Positions 48,396 to 58,700 of a stretch of 64,000 nucleotides of DNA are shown here, piece by piece. Under the pieces are notes generated by a model. The model worked only from the letters and a program-made list of their open reading frames with translations. It was not told where the DNA came from and ran no database searches. The position numbers and the translations under genes are program-made. Origin of the DNA: a marine actinobacterium PHSC20C1. GTDB taxonomy: Bacteria; Actinomycetota; Actinomycetes; Actinomycetales; Microbacteriaceae. Each line of letters starts with the position of its first letter. Positions within the stretch are counted from its first letter, which is position 1. The stretch is from NCBI GenBank assembly GCA_000153145.1, contig CH672415.1:548072-612071 (forward strand), given 5' to 3'.

Positions 48396-48662
48396 TCAGG
48401 TGTCGAGCTCACTCGCGAGCAGCTCGGCCAATGACTCGAGCACGGTTTCAGCGCCGGCGTCTTCCGATGACAGCGTTACCGTATCGCCGTACTCGATGCC
48501 CAAAGAGAGCACGCTCAGGATGCTCGCTGCATTTATTGTCTTCGCTCCCGCAGTTGTGAGCATCACCGTTACCCCTGAATTACTGACCGCCTGAGCGAAT
48601 ACCGAAGCAGGCCGCGCGTGAAGCCCAACCTTTGATCCGACGATTACAGTTTTGCTGGCCAT
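48396..48662 (-). CDS. ptsH: Phosphocarrier protein HPr
   Basis: An 88-residue HPr. The phosphorylatable His15 lies in GLHARPAS, and the NAASILSVLSLG segment (44-55) has Ser47 near the regulatory-serine position. HPr relays phosphate from enzyme I to sugar permeases. No ptsI or enzyme II gene is near. ATG at 48662 follows AAGGAG; the open frame to 48734 reaches into polA and is rejected. Confidence 0.92.
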   Translation of the reverse strand: MASKTVIVGSKVGLHARPASVFAQAVSNSGVTVMLTTAGAKTINAASILSVLSLGIEYGDTVTLSSEDAGAETVLESLAELLASELDT

Positions 48663-48712
48663 CGGGGCTCCTTCACGGTTGCTGTCGTTGTCACTGGGAG
48701 TGTTCGCGCTTG

Positions 48713-51379
48713 CTAGTGTGCGGCGGAATCCCAATTGTGTCCTGTGCCAATTTGAACATCTAGAGGAACAGAAAGTGACGCCGCACCTGACATCCGCTCA
48801 TGAACGATTGTAGTCATCCGCTCGAGTTCTCCCCCAGCGATTTCGAAGACCAACTCATCATGCACCTGCAGGAGCATTCGGGACTTAAGGCCCTCCACGC
48901 GCATATCGCTGTCGATCCGCAGCATAGCGAGCTTGAGTATGTCGGCGGCAGAACCTTGAATTGGCGAATTTAGAGCCTGTCGTTCGGCGTTGTCTCGCAA
49001 TACACGGTTCTTTGAGTTGAGATCCCCAAAGGGGCGACGGCGCCCGAAGATTGTCGTCGTATAGCCATCAGTTCTAGCCTGCTCCACGACGTTGCGAAGG
49101 TAGTCTCGTACAGCACCGAAGCGAGCAAAGTAGTCGGTCATTAGAGCCTTAGCTTCGCTCGTCTCGATTCGCAATTGCTTGCTAAGTCCAAAGGCACTGA
49201 GCCCGTAGGCCAAGCCATATGACATTGCTTTGACCTTCGTGCGCATTTCAGCGGTGACTTCAGCTGGCTCTACACCGAAGATTCGAGAACCAACAAACCG
49301 GTGAAGGTCTTCGCCTTCATTGAACGCCTGAATTAGTCCCTCATCTCCGGAGAGGTGAGCCATGATCCGCATTTCGATCTGTGAGTAGTCTGCGGTCAAC
49401 AGGGTGTCAAAACCTGCCCCTGCTTCGAATGCCGACCGGATTTGGCGGCCCGTAGCGGTCTTGATCGGTACGTTCTGCAAGTTTGGGTCGTTCGACGCAA
49501 TGCGCCCCGTACTCGAGCCTGCTTGCTCGTAGGTTGTGTGGACGCGCCCAGAATCGTCAATCGCTTTCTCGATTCCCGTGATGATTTGGACGAGCTTGGT
49601 TGCGTCTCTGTGCTGCAAAAGGAGGTTAAGGAACGGATGTGGAGCTTGTTCCTGAAGGTCGGCAAGACTCGCGGCATCCGTTGAATAGCCGGTCTTGTTT
49701 GCGCGGGTCTTGGGCATCTCCAACTGGGTGAAGAGAACCTCTTGAAGTTGCTTGGGGCTGCCCAGATTAATTTCGCGACCGATAACCTCAAAAGCGTTGC
49801 GGGCCACTTCTTGGGCGGTTTCGGTAAGCGACGCGCTGAGATCGAGCAACAACTGCTGATTGACGGCAATGCCAGTGCGTTCCATGCGCGCAAACACGGG
49901 TACGAGCGGCATTTCGATGTCGGTGAGGACGCCTAGCGATCCTTCGTCGAGTCGCCCGGCAAGATATTCGGCGACACGCACCACATACCAAGACAAGGTT
50001 GCTGGGCTTAGAGCTTCAGTTTCCGGCACCAATTGATTGGGGTCGCCCTGATCAATAGTTTCGCCGAGGTAGTTGTAGACCTGGGCTTCAAGTTCTTCTG
50101 GTTTGCCGCCAGGCTTGAGAACCCACCCCGCAAGCATCGTGTCGAAGGCAATCCCAGCAATGTCGAGCCCGTTCGCGGAAGCGATCTTGAGTTGAGCTTT
50201 TGACGAATGCATGAACTTCGGGGCATCACTTGCTAGCCACTCGGTGAGAGCCACGTAGTCGAGTCGGTCAGCAGCCCACGGGACGAAAGCCGTTTCGGTG
50301 GCGGTAGCCAGACCGAGCCCGGTTACCGTGCCATCGACGATTGCGACGGTGAGACCGAGCGGAGCGGACCCATGAGCGCTGTTCGTGTCGATCCACTTGG
50401 CTAGTTCTTCGTCAACCATCGTGCGAACGACGGGCACGGTAGTTGATGCCTCGGCTGGGGCATCGGCAACGGGGTCGTCGCCGCGCTCTGCCGCCGCGAT
50501 TTTGAGCACGCGCTGGAGCAAAGTCTTGAACTGTAGTCGGTCAAATACCTCACGAACCGCTGCTTCGTCGATCGGTCGTCGGTCGAGCGCTGTAACAGTT
50601 ACCGGCAACTCGACGTCAGTAAGCAAGTGGTTGAGCTTGCGGTTTCGCACAGCCCGATCCATTTGATCTCTGAGGTTTTGCCCAACGACGCCTTTAATCT
50701 CATCGGCATGCGCCAAGATCTCGTCTAGCGACCCGTAAAGATTGATCCACTTGACAGCGGTCTTCTCTCCTACTTTGTCGACACCGATGAGATTGTCGCT
50801 CGTTTCTCCAACGAGAGCGGCCACATCTGGATACTGGTGAGGTTCGACGCCATACTTTTCGAAAACGGCATCCCTGTCGTAGCGTTTCAGTTCGGAAACG
50901 CCACGAGCATTCGGATAGAGCAACGTGACATCGTCGTTGACCATCTGGATAGCGTCACGATCGCCCGATACAACGAGAACGCGGAATCCATTGTGTGAAC
51001 CCTCATGAGCGAGGGTCGCGAGGATGTCATCAGCCTCGTAATCCTCTTTGCTCAGCGTTTGAACCCCCATCGCCTTGAGCGCTTCTTCAAGAAGGGGAAT
51101 TTGACCGACAAATTCCGGCGGAGTCTCTCCGCGAGTGCCCTTGTACTCGGGGTACTCCCGCGTACGGAATGAGTACCGCGAGATATCGAACGCGACCGCA
51201 AGGTGCGTCGGTTTCTCGTTCTGTAGCAGCGAAATGAGCATCGACAAGAAGCCGTGGATGGCATTGGTGTGCTGCCCATCGCGGTTCTGAAAACTGTCGA
51301 CCGGGAGCGCGTAAAACGCTCGGAAGGCCAGCGAGTGGCCGTCAATGATCATGAGGGTAGGCTTTTGATTATCCGACAC
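48713..51379 (-). CDS. polA: DNA polymerase I
   Basis: An 888-residue PolA: 5' nuclease domain (about 1-300), a 3'-5' exonuclease-like domain (about 320-480) and the polymerase domain (about 510-888) with DPNLQNVPIKT, TADYSQIEMRI (motif A) and LQVHDELVFE (motif C). The exonuclease-like domain lacks the DxE of Exo I, so proofreading is probably lost, as in other actinobacterial PolA. GTG start with TAGGCT six bases upstream. Confidence 0.96.
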   Translation of the reverse strand: MSDNQKPTLMIIDGHSLAFRAFYALPVDSFQNRDGQHTNAIHGFLSMLISLLQNEKPTHLAVAFDISRYSFRTREYPEYKGTRGETPPEFVGQIPLLEEALKAMGVQTLSKEDYEADDILATLAHEGSHNGFRVLVVSGDRDAIQMVNDDVTLLYPNARGVSELKRYDRDAVFEKYGVEPHQYPDVAALVGETSDNLIGVDKVGEKTAVKWINLYGSLDEILAHADEIKGVVGQNLRDQMDRAVRNRKLNHLLTDVELPVTVTALDRRPIDEAAVREVFDRLQFKTLLQRVLKIAAAERGDDPVADAPAEASTTVPVVRTMVDEELAKWIDTNSAHGSAPLGLTVAIVDGTVTGLGLATATETAFVPWAADRLDYVALTEWLASDAPKFMHSSKAQLKIASANGLDIAGIAFDTMLAGWVLKPGGKPEELEAQVYNYLGETIDQGDPNQLVPETEALSPATLSWYVVRVAEYLAGRLDEGSLGVLTDIEMPLVPVFARMERTGIAVNQQLLLDLSASLTETAQEVARNAFEVIGREINLGSPKQLQEVLFTQLEMPKTRANKTGYSTDAASLADLQEQAPHPFLNLLLQHRDATKLVQIITGIEKAIDDSGRVHTTYEQAGSSTGRIASNDPNLQNVPIKTATGRQIRSAFEAGAGFDTLLTADYSQIEMRIMAHLSGDEGLIQAFNEGEDLHRFVGSRIFGVEPAEVTAEMRTKVKAMSYGLAYGLSAFGLSKQLRIETSEAKALMTDYFARFGAVRDYLRNVVEQARTDGYTTTIFGRRRPFGDLNSKNRVLRDNAERQALNSPIQGSAADILKLAMLRIDSDMRVEGLKSRMLLQVHDELVFEIAGGELERMTTIVHERMSGAASLSVPLDVQIGTGHNWDSAAH

Positions 51380-51385
51380 GCAGCC

Positions 51386-51391
51386 AGCCTA
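51386..51391 (-). promoter_or_regulatory. -10 hexamer for leaderless polA mRNA
   Basis: The minus strand reads TAGGCT, then six bases, then GTG at 51379. Confidence 0.6.
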
Positions 51392-51438
51392 GCCGCGCCT
51401 GCCGACAGCCGGAACGACTTAGCTTGAAGGGCCCCTCT

Positions 51439-51870
51439 GTGAAGTATCCCGATGACCTTGATCCTGAACTCGTTGCACGTCTCATTGAGTCTGGAGGCGG
51501 CGCGCTGACACGCAAGATGGGGATCGAGTTCTTGGAACTCGGGGCCGAACGCTCGGTAGCCACAATGCCCGTTGAGGGGAATACCCAGGTGATCGGCATC
51601 CTGCACGGCGGCGCTCACGTAGTGCTCGGCGAGTCGCTCGGTTCAATCTCATCAGCAATTCATGCCGGTCCTGGCCGGATCGCCATGGGTATTGAGGTCA
51701 ATGCCACTCACACTCGCGCCGCGAGTTCAGGAATCGTGACCGCAACGTGCACCGCAATTGCGTTGAGCCGCACGCTGGCGACTCACGAAATTGTGATCCG
51801 CGACGAGCAACACCGCAGACTCTCGACAGTGCGCATCACGAACATCCTCAAAGACCGTCACACCACGTAG
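51439..51870 (+). CDS. PaaI-family hotdog thioesterase
   Basis: A 143-residue hotdog-fold acyl-CoA thioesterase. The active-site helix is HGGAHVVLGESLGS, with a catalytic Glu in the usual place, and NATHTRAAS follows. Substrate unknown. The GTG at 51439 is preferred because GAAGGG ends eight bases upstream; a TTG at 51424 would put that site inside the gene. It is divergent from polA, as in other actinobacteria. Confidence 0.85.
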   Translation: MKYPDDLDPELVARLIESGGGALTRKMGIEFLELGAERSVATMPVEGNTQVIGILHGGAHVVLGESLGSISSAIHAGPGRIAMGIEVNATHTRAASSGIVTATCTAIALSRTLATHEIVIRDEQHRRLSTVRITNILKDRHTT

Positions 51871-51938
51871 GCGCGTACCGCAGCAAGGAAAGTCACGTGC
51901 TGCGCATAGCCCAGCATCTGCCCGGGTAATGCCGCAGA

Positions 51939-52544
51939 CTATTTCTTGGCGCTGAGCTGATCGATAATTGCCTGAGATACATCGTGCATCGTCAAGCGAC
52001 GGTCCATGGATGCCTTCTGGATCCAACGGAAGGCATCTGGCTCGCTGAGCCCCATCTTTTCGTTCAGTAGGCCCTTGGCTCGGTCGACTAGCTTTCGAGT
52101 TTCGAACCGTTCAACGAGGTCGCTGACCTCGGCTTCTAGAGTAATGATCTGGGCGTAGCGGCTAAGAGCGATCTCAATGGCGGGCAACAGATCGCTCGGA
52201 GTGAACGGCTTGACGACATACGCCAAGGCGCCGGCTTCGGATGCGCGTTCGACGAGTTCCTTCTGGCTGAACGCCGTCAGGAGCACAACGGGCGCGATGT
52301 GGTTGGCGCTCAGTCGCTCCGCAGCGGAGATACCGTCGAGCTGTGGCATCTTTACATCCATGATGACCAGGTCGGGACGCAGCTCGGTAGCGAGAGCAAC
52401 GGCAGTCTCTCCGTCACCGGCCTCACCGACAACCTCGTAGCCTGCGTCACGGAGGATTTCAACGATGTCCATGCGGATGAGCGACTCGTCTTCGGCAACG
52501 ACGACGCGGCGAGGAGCAGTGGGATTGGTGTTTTGGTCAGTCAC
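51939..52544 (-). CDS. ANTAR-domain response regulator (PdtaR-like)
   Basis: A 201-residue protein with an N-terminal receiver domain (Asp63 phosphoacceptor in IMDVKMP, Lys112 in VVKPF) and a C-terminal ANTAR RNA-binding domain (about 136-195, KGLLNEKMGLSEPDAFRWIQ). ANTAR regulators bind paired hexaloop hairpins and prevent transcription termination. The cognate kinase (PdtaS type) is not adjacent. GTG start with TAGGCT seven bases upstream. The location between polA and pyk matches M. tuberculosis pdtaR. Confidence 0.92.
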   Translation of the reverse strand: MTDQNTNPTAPRRVVVAEDESLIRMDIVEILRDAGYEVVGEAGDGETAVALATELRPDLVIMDVKMPQLDGISAAERLSANHIAPVVLLTAFSQKELVERASEAGALAYVVKPFTPSDLLPAIEIALSRYAQIITLEAEVSDLVERFETRKLVDRAKGLLNEKMGLSEPDAFRWIQKASMDRRLTMHDVSQAIIDQLSAKK

Positions 52545-52551
52545 AGCAGCA

Positions 52552-52557
52552 AGCCTA
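52552..52557 (-). promoter_or_regulatory. -10 hexamer for leaderless ANTAR regulator mRNA
   Basis: The minus strand reads TAGGCT, then seven bases, then GTG at 52544. It lies back to back with the tRNA-Leu promoter. Confidence 0.6.
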
Positions 52558-52560
52558 CGG

Positions 52561-52566
52561 TATTCT
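52561..52566 (+). promoter_or_regulatory. Candidate -10 of tRNA-Leu
   Basis: TATTCT would start transcription near 52573, about 11 bases before the mature tRNA. It lies only four bases from the regulator's -10 on the other strand. Confidence 0.4.
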
Positions 52567-52583
52567 ATTCAGCGTTGTAGTCA

Positions 52584-52666
52584 GCCGAATTGGCGGAATG
52601 GTAGACGCGGAGCACTCAAAATGCTTTGTTCGAAAGGACGTGTGGGTTCGAGTCCCACATTCGGCA
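52584..52666 (+). tRNA. tRNA-Leu (anticodon CAA)
   Basis: Cloverleaf read by eye: acceptor GCCGAAT (52584-52590) pairs with ATTCGGC (52659-52665). The anticodon stem GAGCA/TGCTT holds loop CTCAAAA with anticodon CAA, which reads UUG. A long variable arm makes it class II, and GGTTCGAGTCC is the T loop. CCA is not encoded in full. Confidence 0.95.
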
Positions 52667-52682
52667 CAACATTTAGTGAATT

Positions 52683-52713
52683 AAACCGAGATCCGGAATG
52701 CAGATCTCGGTTT
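52683..52713 (+). terminator. Rho-independent terminator of tRNA-Leu
   Basis: AAACCGAGATC (52683-52693) pairs with GATCTCGGTTT (52703-52713), nine-base loop, and the T-run continues to 52716. It is the only hairpin in the window with a classic T-run. Confidence 0.85.
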
Positions 52714-52724
52714 TTTCGTTAACG

Positions 52725-52767
52725 AACTGTGCCAGCGTGAACCAAGAGGTTCAACGCTGGCACAGTT
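52725..52767 (-). terminator. Terminator of the trp-glt-pyk block
   Basis: AACTGTGCCAGCG pairs with CGCTGGCACAGTT; an upper GAACC/GGTTC stem caps it. It ends 20 bases from the pyk stop. On the minus strand it is followed by CGTTAACG, not by Ts. Confidence 0.75.
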
Positions 52768-52787
52768 TTCTACTTCGTTAGCGTGAG

Positions 52788-54233
52788 TTACTTGCTCTCC
52801 CAAGCAGGCGCTTTCGCGTTGATCGCGTCACCGATAACGTGAACGCGCAGGTCGTTGGTTGATCCTGCGATTCCGGGAGGGGAACCGGAGATAACAACGA
52901 CTTTGTCTCCAACTTCCGCAAGCTTTTGGTCAAGGAGCACTTGGTCTACCTGACGGTACATCTCGTCAGTGTGTGTCACACGATCGACGACAAACGACTC
53001 AATACCCCAGATGAGAGCCATGCGACGGTGGATCTCAGGATTTGGCGTGAAGGCTTTCATCGGGATACGGAATCGCAATCGCGACATGCGTCGTGCAGAG
53101 TCGCCGGACTCCGTAAATACGCAGACGAACTTGGCCTCGACGAATGACGCAACCTCGGCCGCGGCGAGTGTGATCGCACCACCCTGTGTCTTCGGTTTGG
53201 TTCCAAGCTCAGCAATACGGTCAAGCCCGTGCTCCTCGGTCGACGCAACGATCTTTGCCATCGTCTGAACCGTAATCACGGGGTACTCCCCCACGCTCGT
53301 CTCGCCACTGAGCATGACTGCGTCAGCACCATCCAAGATCGCGTTAGCAACGTCGGAAGTCTCGGCGCGAGTTGGTACGGGACTCGAAATCATTGACTCA
53401 AGCATCTGAGTGGCGACTATTACGGGCTTTGCCATGCGTCGCGCCAACTCAACAGTGCGCTTTTGAACAATCGGGACGGCCTCAAGGGGAAGCTCAACGC
53501 CAAGGTCGCCTCTGGCTACCATGATCGCATCGAAAGCATCAACGATTGCTTCTAGGTGATCAACAGCTTGAGGCTTTTCAATCTTGGCAATGACAGGAAC
53601 TCGGCGGCCCTCTTCATCCATGATTTCGTGTACGCGAACGATGTCGTCTGCATTGCGTACGAACGACAGCGCAATGAGGTCAGCACCGAGCTTGAGGCCC
53701 CAACGGAGGTCGTCCTCGTCCTTCTCAGACAGCGCAGGAACGTTTACGGCAACACCGGGAAGGTTGATGCCCTTGTTGTTCGATACGGCTCCGGCAACGA
53801 TGACTTCGGTCGTAACAACCGTGTCGGTCGCGCTAACGACCTTCACCTTGACCTTGCCATCATCGATAAGCAAGAAGTCGCCAGCGGCAACGTCTTGAGG
53901 CAATCCCTTAAACGTAGTTCCGCAAATTTCGCGATTGCCTACGATGTCTTCAGTAGTGATCTTGAAGATGTCACCAACAGCGAGATCGTACGGGCCATCT
54001 TCAAACTTGCCGAGACGAATCTTGGGGCCCTGAAGGTCAACCATGACCGCCACTGCTCTTCCGGCATCCTCCGCGGCACGACGCACATTTGCGTACACCT
54101 CTTCGTGAACCGCGTAGGTTCCGTGGCTGAGGTTCATGCGAGCAACATCGACACCTGCATCGATGATTGCCCTGATGTTCTCGTAGCTCGACGTAGCCGG
54201 GCCAAGTGTCGCGACGATTTTAGCGCGTCTCAT
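52788..54233 (-). CDS. pyk: Pyruvate kinase
   Basis: A 481-residue enzyme making ATP and pyruvate from phosphoenolpyruvate. The N-terminal RRAKIVATLGPATS, ARGDLGVELP and MLESMI segments and the C-terminal allosteric domain are present. AAAGGAAG lies before the ATG. It follows gltD by 52 bases, a gap with CCACCA-type simple sequence. Confidence 0.97.
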   Translation of the reverse strand: MRRAKIVATLGPATSSYENIRAIIDAGVDVARMNLSHGTYAVHEEVYANVRRAAEDAGRAVAVMVDLQGPKIRLGKFEDGPYDLAVGDIFKITTEDIVGNREICGTTFKGLPQDVAAGDFLLIDDGKVKVKVVSATDTVVTTEVIVAGAVSNNKGINLPGVAVNVPALSEKDEDDLRWGLKLGADLIALSFVRNADDIVRVHEIMDEEGRRVPVIAKIEKPQAVDHLEAIVDAFDAIMVARGDLGVELPLEAVPIVQKRTVELARRMAKPVIVATQMLESMISSPVPTRAETSDVANAILDGADAVMLSGETSVGEYPVITVQTMAKIVASTEEHGLDRIAELGTKPKTQGGAITLAAAEVASFVEAKFVCVFTESGDSARRMSRLRFRIPMKAFTPNPEIHRRMALIWGIESFVVDRVTHTDEMYRQVDQVLLDQKLAEVGDKVVVISGSPPGIAGSTNDLRVHVIGDAINAKAPAWESK

Positions 54234-54285
54234 AACTTCCTTTGACGATTCAGTGGTGGTTGAACGGGTGGTGGTGGTGTAACAG

Positions 54286-55743
54286 TTAGGCGGTCATGCC
54301 GCGGTCAGTTGGCCGAACAGGGAACGGCAGTTGAGTCTCCCCTTCAAGGTAGCGATCTACAGCGGATGCTGCAGCCCTACCTTCAGCGATGGCCCACACG
54401 ATAAGTGACTGTCCGCGTCCGGCATCCCCGACAACATAGACGCCTGGCGTTTCAGTCTGGTAGTCGGCATCGCGAGTGAGATTTCCCCGATCATCCGCGT
54501 TGAGGGGAAGTTGTGTTTCGAGAGTGTCAGTCTCGGGACCTGTGAAGCCGAGAGCGAGGAGAACGAGGTCCGCGGGAATCTCGCGTTCCGTGCCCGCTTT
54601 CGGAACACGACGGCCGTCGATAAATTCGGTTTCCGCAACGCGGATTGCACGAACTTCTCCAACAGAGTTGGTCAAGAACTCCACCGTCGAAGCCAGATAA
54701 AGGCGTTCACCGCCTTCTTCGTGGGCGCTCGACACCTCAAACAGCGTTGGCGTTAGCGGCCATGGCTGGTGTTCGGGACGTTCTGCGGGAGGCTGAACAC
54801 CGATCGCGAGATTTGTTACCGAAAGCGCGCCCTGTCGGTGAGCTGTGCCAATGCAGTCTGCTCCGGTATCGCCACCGCCAAGGACAACGACGTGCTTTCC
54901 TTCTGCGGTGACCTGTTCACTAACCGCGTCACCCGCAATTGCCCGATTCGACTGCACCAGGTATTCCATTGCGAAATGCACGCCGAGCGAGTCACGGCCC
55001 GGAACGGGCAGGTCGCGAGGCACTGTCGAACCCGTGGCAACTACGACAGCGTCGTAACGTGAACGAAGATCATTCCACGAAATATCTACCCCGATATTTA
55101 CACCAGCGCGGAATCGCGTTCCCTCGGCTTGCATTTGAGCCAGTCGCGACTCAATATGACGCTTTTCCATCTTGAAATCAGGGATGCCGTAGCGCAGCAG
55201 GCCTCCGATGCGGTCCTCGCGCTCGAAGACAGCGACGGTGTGGCCCGCTCGAGTCAACTGCTGTGCGGCAGCGAGTCCGGCTGGCCCCGATCCGACGACG
55301 GCAACAGTCTTTCCCGTCAATCGTCCGGGCGGATGCGGGGTGACGTTGCCATCCGCAAATGCCTGGTCGATGATCGAGACCTCGATCTGTTTGATCGTGA
55401 CCGCAGGTTGATTGATTCCCAAAACACAGGAGCTTTCACATGGTGCTGGACAAAGCCGGCCCGTGAACTCGGGAAAATTGTTCGTCGCATGGAGGCGCTC
55501 AATCGCTTCGGCACTCTCGCCGCGACGCATGAGGTCATTCCACTCTGGAATGAGGTTGCCCAGTGGGCAACCCTGATGGCAGAACGGAACGCCGCAGTCC
55601 ATGCAGCGACCAGCCTGCCGCGTCAGTTGACCCGACTCTTGCTGTTCGTAAACTTCCTTAAAGTCCATCAGTCGAAGACTGACAGGGCGTCGCTTCGGCA
55701 GCTCACGCTCTTGGACCTTGAGGAATCCCTTCGGATCAGCCAC
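54286..55743 (-). CDS. gltD: Glutamate synthase small subunit
   Basis: A 485-residue flavoprotein that passes electrons from NAD(P)H to the large subunit. Cluster ligands Cys47, Cys50, Cys55 and Cys59 lie in [14 protein letters not shown], followed by [12 protein letters not shown] ([10 protein letters not shown]) and NADPH (GGGDTGADC) motifs follow. The GTG at 55743 has AGGAGG six bases upstream within the gltB end, overlapping gltB by eight bases. A longer frame to 55791 is rejected. Confidence 0.95.
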   Translation of the reverse strand: MADPKGFLKVQERELPKRRPVSLRLMDFKEVYEQQESGQLTRQAGRCMDCGVPFCHQGCPLGNLIPEWNDLMRRGESAEAIERLHATNNFPEFTGRLCPAPCESSCVLGINQPAVTIKQIEVSIIDQAFADGNVTPHPPGRLTGKTVAVVGSGPAGLAAAQQLTRAGHTVAVFEREDRIGGLLRYGIPDFKMEKRHIESRLAQMQAEGTRFRAGVNIGVDISWNDLRSRYDAVVVATGSTVPRDLPVPGRDSLGVHFAMEYLVQSNRAIAGDAVSEQVTAEGKHVVVLGGGDTGADCIGTAHRQGALSVTNLAIGVQPPAERPEHQPWPLTPTLFEVSSAHEEGGERLYLASTVEFLTNSVGEVRAIRVAETEFIDGRRVPKAGTEREIPADLVLLALGFTGPETDTLETQLPLNADDRGNLTRDADYQTETPGVYVVGDAGRGQSLIVWAIAEGRAAASAVDRYLEGETQLPFPVRPTDRGMTA

Positions 55744-58700
55744 CGGTGACCTCCTTAATTCGTGCCCAGGTAACATCCCCATCGGGATCAAGTCCCTCGG
55801 CCAATGCGGTCTCGCGAGTCTGAATCACTGCCGCATAATCTCGCGGCGTGACTTTCGTGAATTCGGCCGCCGTCACTTCCATGTCGGCGAGCATTTGCTC
55901 GGCGACTACCGAGCCAGTCTCTTCGAAGTGTCGCTCGAGCAGATCTTTTACGATTTCGACGTCTGCACTCCCCAATCCGGAAAGCACCAGCTCACCGGAA
56001 CTCAGCGAGTCCCCGTTGACTCGTTCTTCGCGCAATTTGTGGATGTAAGCGGTGCCACCTGACATGCCAGCGCCGAGATTACGGCCCGTCGTGCCAAGAA
56101 TCAGTGCAAGACCGCCGGTCATGTACTCGAGGGCGTGGTCTCCAACGCCCTCAGCCACAGCGGTCGCGCCCGAGTTTCGCACCATGAATCGTTCTCCGAC
56201 TTTGCCGCGGATAAAAATGCTCCCGCTCGTGGCTCCATAGCCGATGACGTTTCCTGCGATGACGTTTTTCTCGGCCGCGAAAACACTGGTCAGATCGGGG
56301 CGCACGACGACTGAACCGCCCGAGAGTCCCTTTCCGACGTAGTCATTGCTGTCTCCGTAGAGTTTCAAGGAGATGCCAGCAGGCACGAACGCTCCAAGTG
56401 ATTGCCCCGCCGATCCATGCAGCGTGATCGTAATAGTGTCAGTCGGAAGTCCGTGCTCGCCGTGCCGAGCTGTAACTTCGTGTCCGAGCATCGTGCCGAC
56501 CGCACGGTCGGTGTTGCGGACGGGCAGATCAATGCTGACCGGAGTCTTGCTCTCGAGCGCTGCTGCGCTCAGCTCAATCAATTGCTGATCGAAGTGCTCA
56601 GCAAGCTCGTGGTCTTGAGCCACTGATTGAGTGCGAGGCTCGTCTGCTGCGAACACCGGACCCTCAAACACAGGCGAAAGGTCGAGCCCGTCGGTCTTCC
56701 AATGCGAGACCGCGCGATTGACGTTAAGCAACTCGCTGTGGCCGATTGCCTCTTCAAGCGTGCGGAACCCCAACTCAGCGAGGTACTCGCGAACTTCCTG
56801 AGCCAGGAACTCGAAGAAATTGACAATGAACTCCGGCTTGCCTGAGAAACGCTCCCGAAGCTCAGGGTTTTGGGTCGCAACACCAACCGGGCAGGTATCC
56901 AAGTGGCAAACCCTCATCAGGATGCAGCCAGAAACAACGAGAGGTGCCGTTGCGAAACCATATTCTTCCGCGCCGAGGAGTGCGCCAATGATGACGTCCC
57001 GGCCGGTCTTCATCTGACCATCAACCTGAACGACAACGCGATCACGCATTCCGTTAAGCATCAGAGTCTGCTGCGTCTCAGCCAGACCGATCTCCCATGG
57101 CGTACCTGCGTGCTTAAGAGAGTTAAGCGGGCTCGCACCGGTGCCGCCATCGTGGCCAGAGACCAGTACGACATCTGCCTTTGCTTTAGTGACACCAGCA
57201 GCAACAGCGCCGATGCCCTTCTGGCTAACGAGCTTGACGTGCACTCGTGCTGAAGGATTTGAGCGCTTGAGATCGAAAATTAGTTGCTTGAGGTCTTCGA
57301 TCGAGTAGATGTCGTGGTGGGGTGGGGGTGAAATGAGCCCAACCCCTGGAGTGCCGTGACGAGTACGTGCAATCCACGGATACACCTTGCTCGCAGGCAG
57401 CTGGCCGCCCTCACCTGGCTTGGCCCCCTGAGCCATTTTGATCTGGATGTCATCGGCGTGAGTCAAATACATGCTCGTTACACCGAAGCGACCGGAGGCG
57501 ACCTGCTTGATCGCGCTGCGACGAGTGGGGTCGAGCAAACGATCTACATCTTCGCCACCCTCACCGGTGTTTGATCGCGCCCCTAACTGGTTCATCGCGA
57601 TCGCAAGCGTTTCGTGAGCTTCTTTACTGATTGACCCGTAACTCATGGCGCCAGTGCTAAACCGCTTGACGATACTCGCTACTGATTCGACTTCGTCGAT
57701 GGGAACCGACGTGCGACCCTCCATGTTGAACGCGAAGAGTCCACGCAACGTCATCAAGCTTTCCGCTTGCTCATCGACCTTTGCCGTGTATTCGCGGAAA
57801 ATGTCGTACCGACGAGTACGGGTCGCGTGCTGAAGCTTGAAAACAGTCTCCGGGTTGAACAAGTGCGGCGGACCTTCGCGACGCCACTGGTATTCACCCC
57901 CGGTGTTGAGGCGCTCATGAACCGTCGGTGCACGATCTTCAGGATAGGCAGAAGTGTGACGAGCGGCATTTTCGCTGGCGATAACGTCGATTCCGACACC
58001 GCCGAGGATGCTCTTTGTTCCAGTGAAGTACTGGTCAACGAGCATCTGCGAGAGTCCAACAGCCTCGAATGCTTGCGCTCCGGCATAGGAACTGACGACT
58101 GAAATCCCCATTTTGGACATGATTTTCAGAACGCCCTTGCCAAGAGCTGTGATGAGGTTGCGAACCGCTTTCTCAGCGGTGACATCGGTAATCGTGCCAT
58201 TGCGCACGAGCTCTTCCGCAGTTTCCATCGCCAGATAGGGATTGATTGCGGATGCTCCGTAGCCAACTAGCAGCGCCACGTGATGAACCTCACGCACATC
58301 ACCGGCTTCAATGATGAGGCCGACCTTCATGCGATCCTGCTGCCGGATGAGGTGATGGTGAACCGTCGCGAGCATGAGCAGCGACGGGATCGGTGCCAAA
58401 TCCTTGTTGGAATCGCGATCAGACAACACGATGAATTCAGCGCCGTCCGCGATTGCAGCATCGGCTTCAGCACACATCTCGACCAAGCGAGCTTCCATCG
58501 CCGACGGTCCAGCGTCGACTCGATACAGCCCACGAATCGTGGTCGCAAGGCGGCTTCCCGGATGCGGTTCAATGTGCTGAATTTTTGCCAGCTCATCGTT
58601 GTCGATCACGGGGAAGGGCAAAGCAACCTGCTTTGCGTGATCCGGCGTCGCCGTGAGGAGGTTGCGCTGAGGACCAACGCCCAAACGCATTGACGTCACA

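Noticed and set aside
53556-54245. A 229-codon open frame antisense to pyk
   Set aside because: The pyk frame is complete and conserved; no promoter or ribosome site supports the opposite frame.
54250-54285. CCACCA-rich simple sequence between gltD and pyk as a repeat element
   Set aside because: Too short and irregular to be more than local low complexity.
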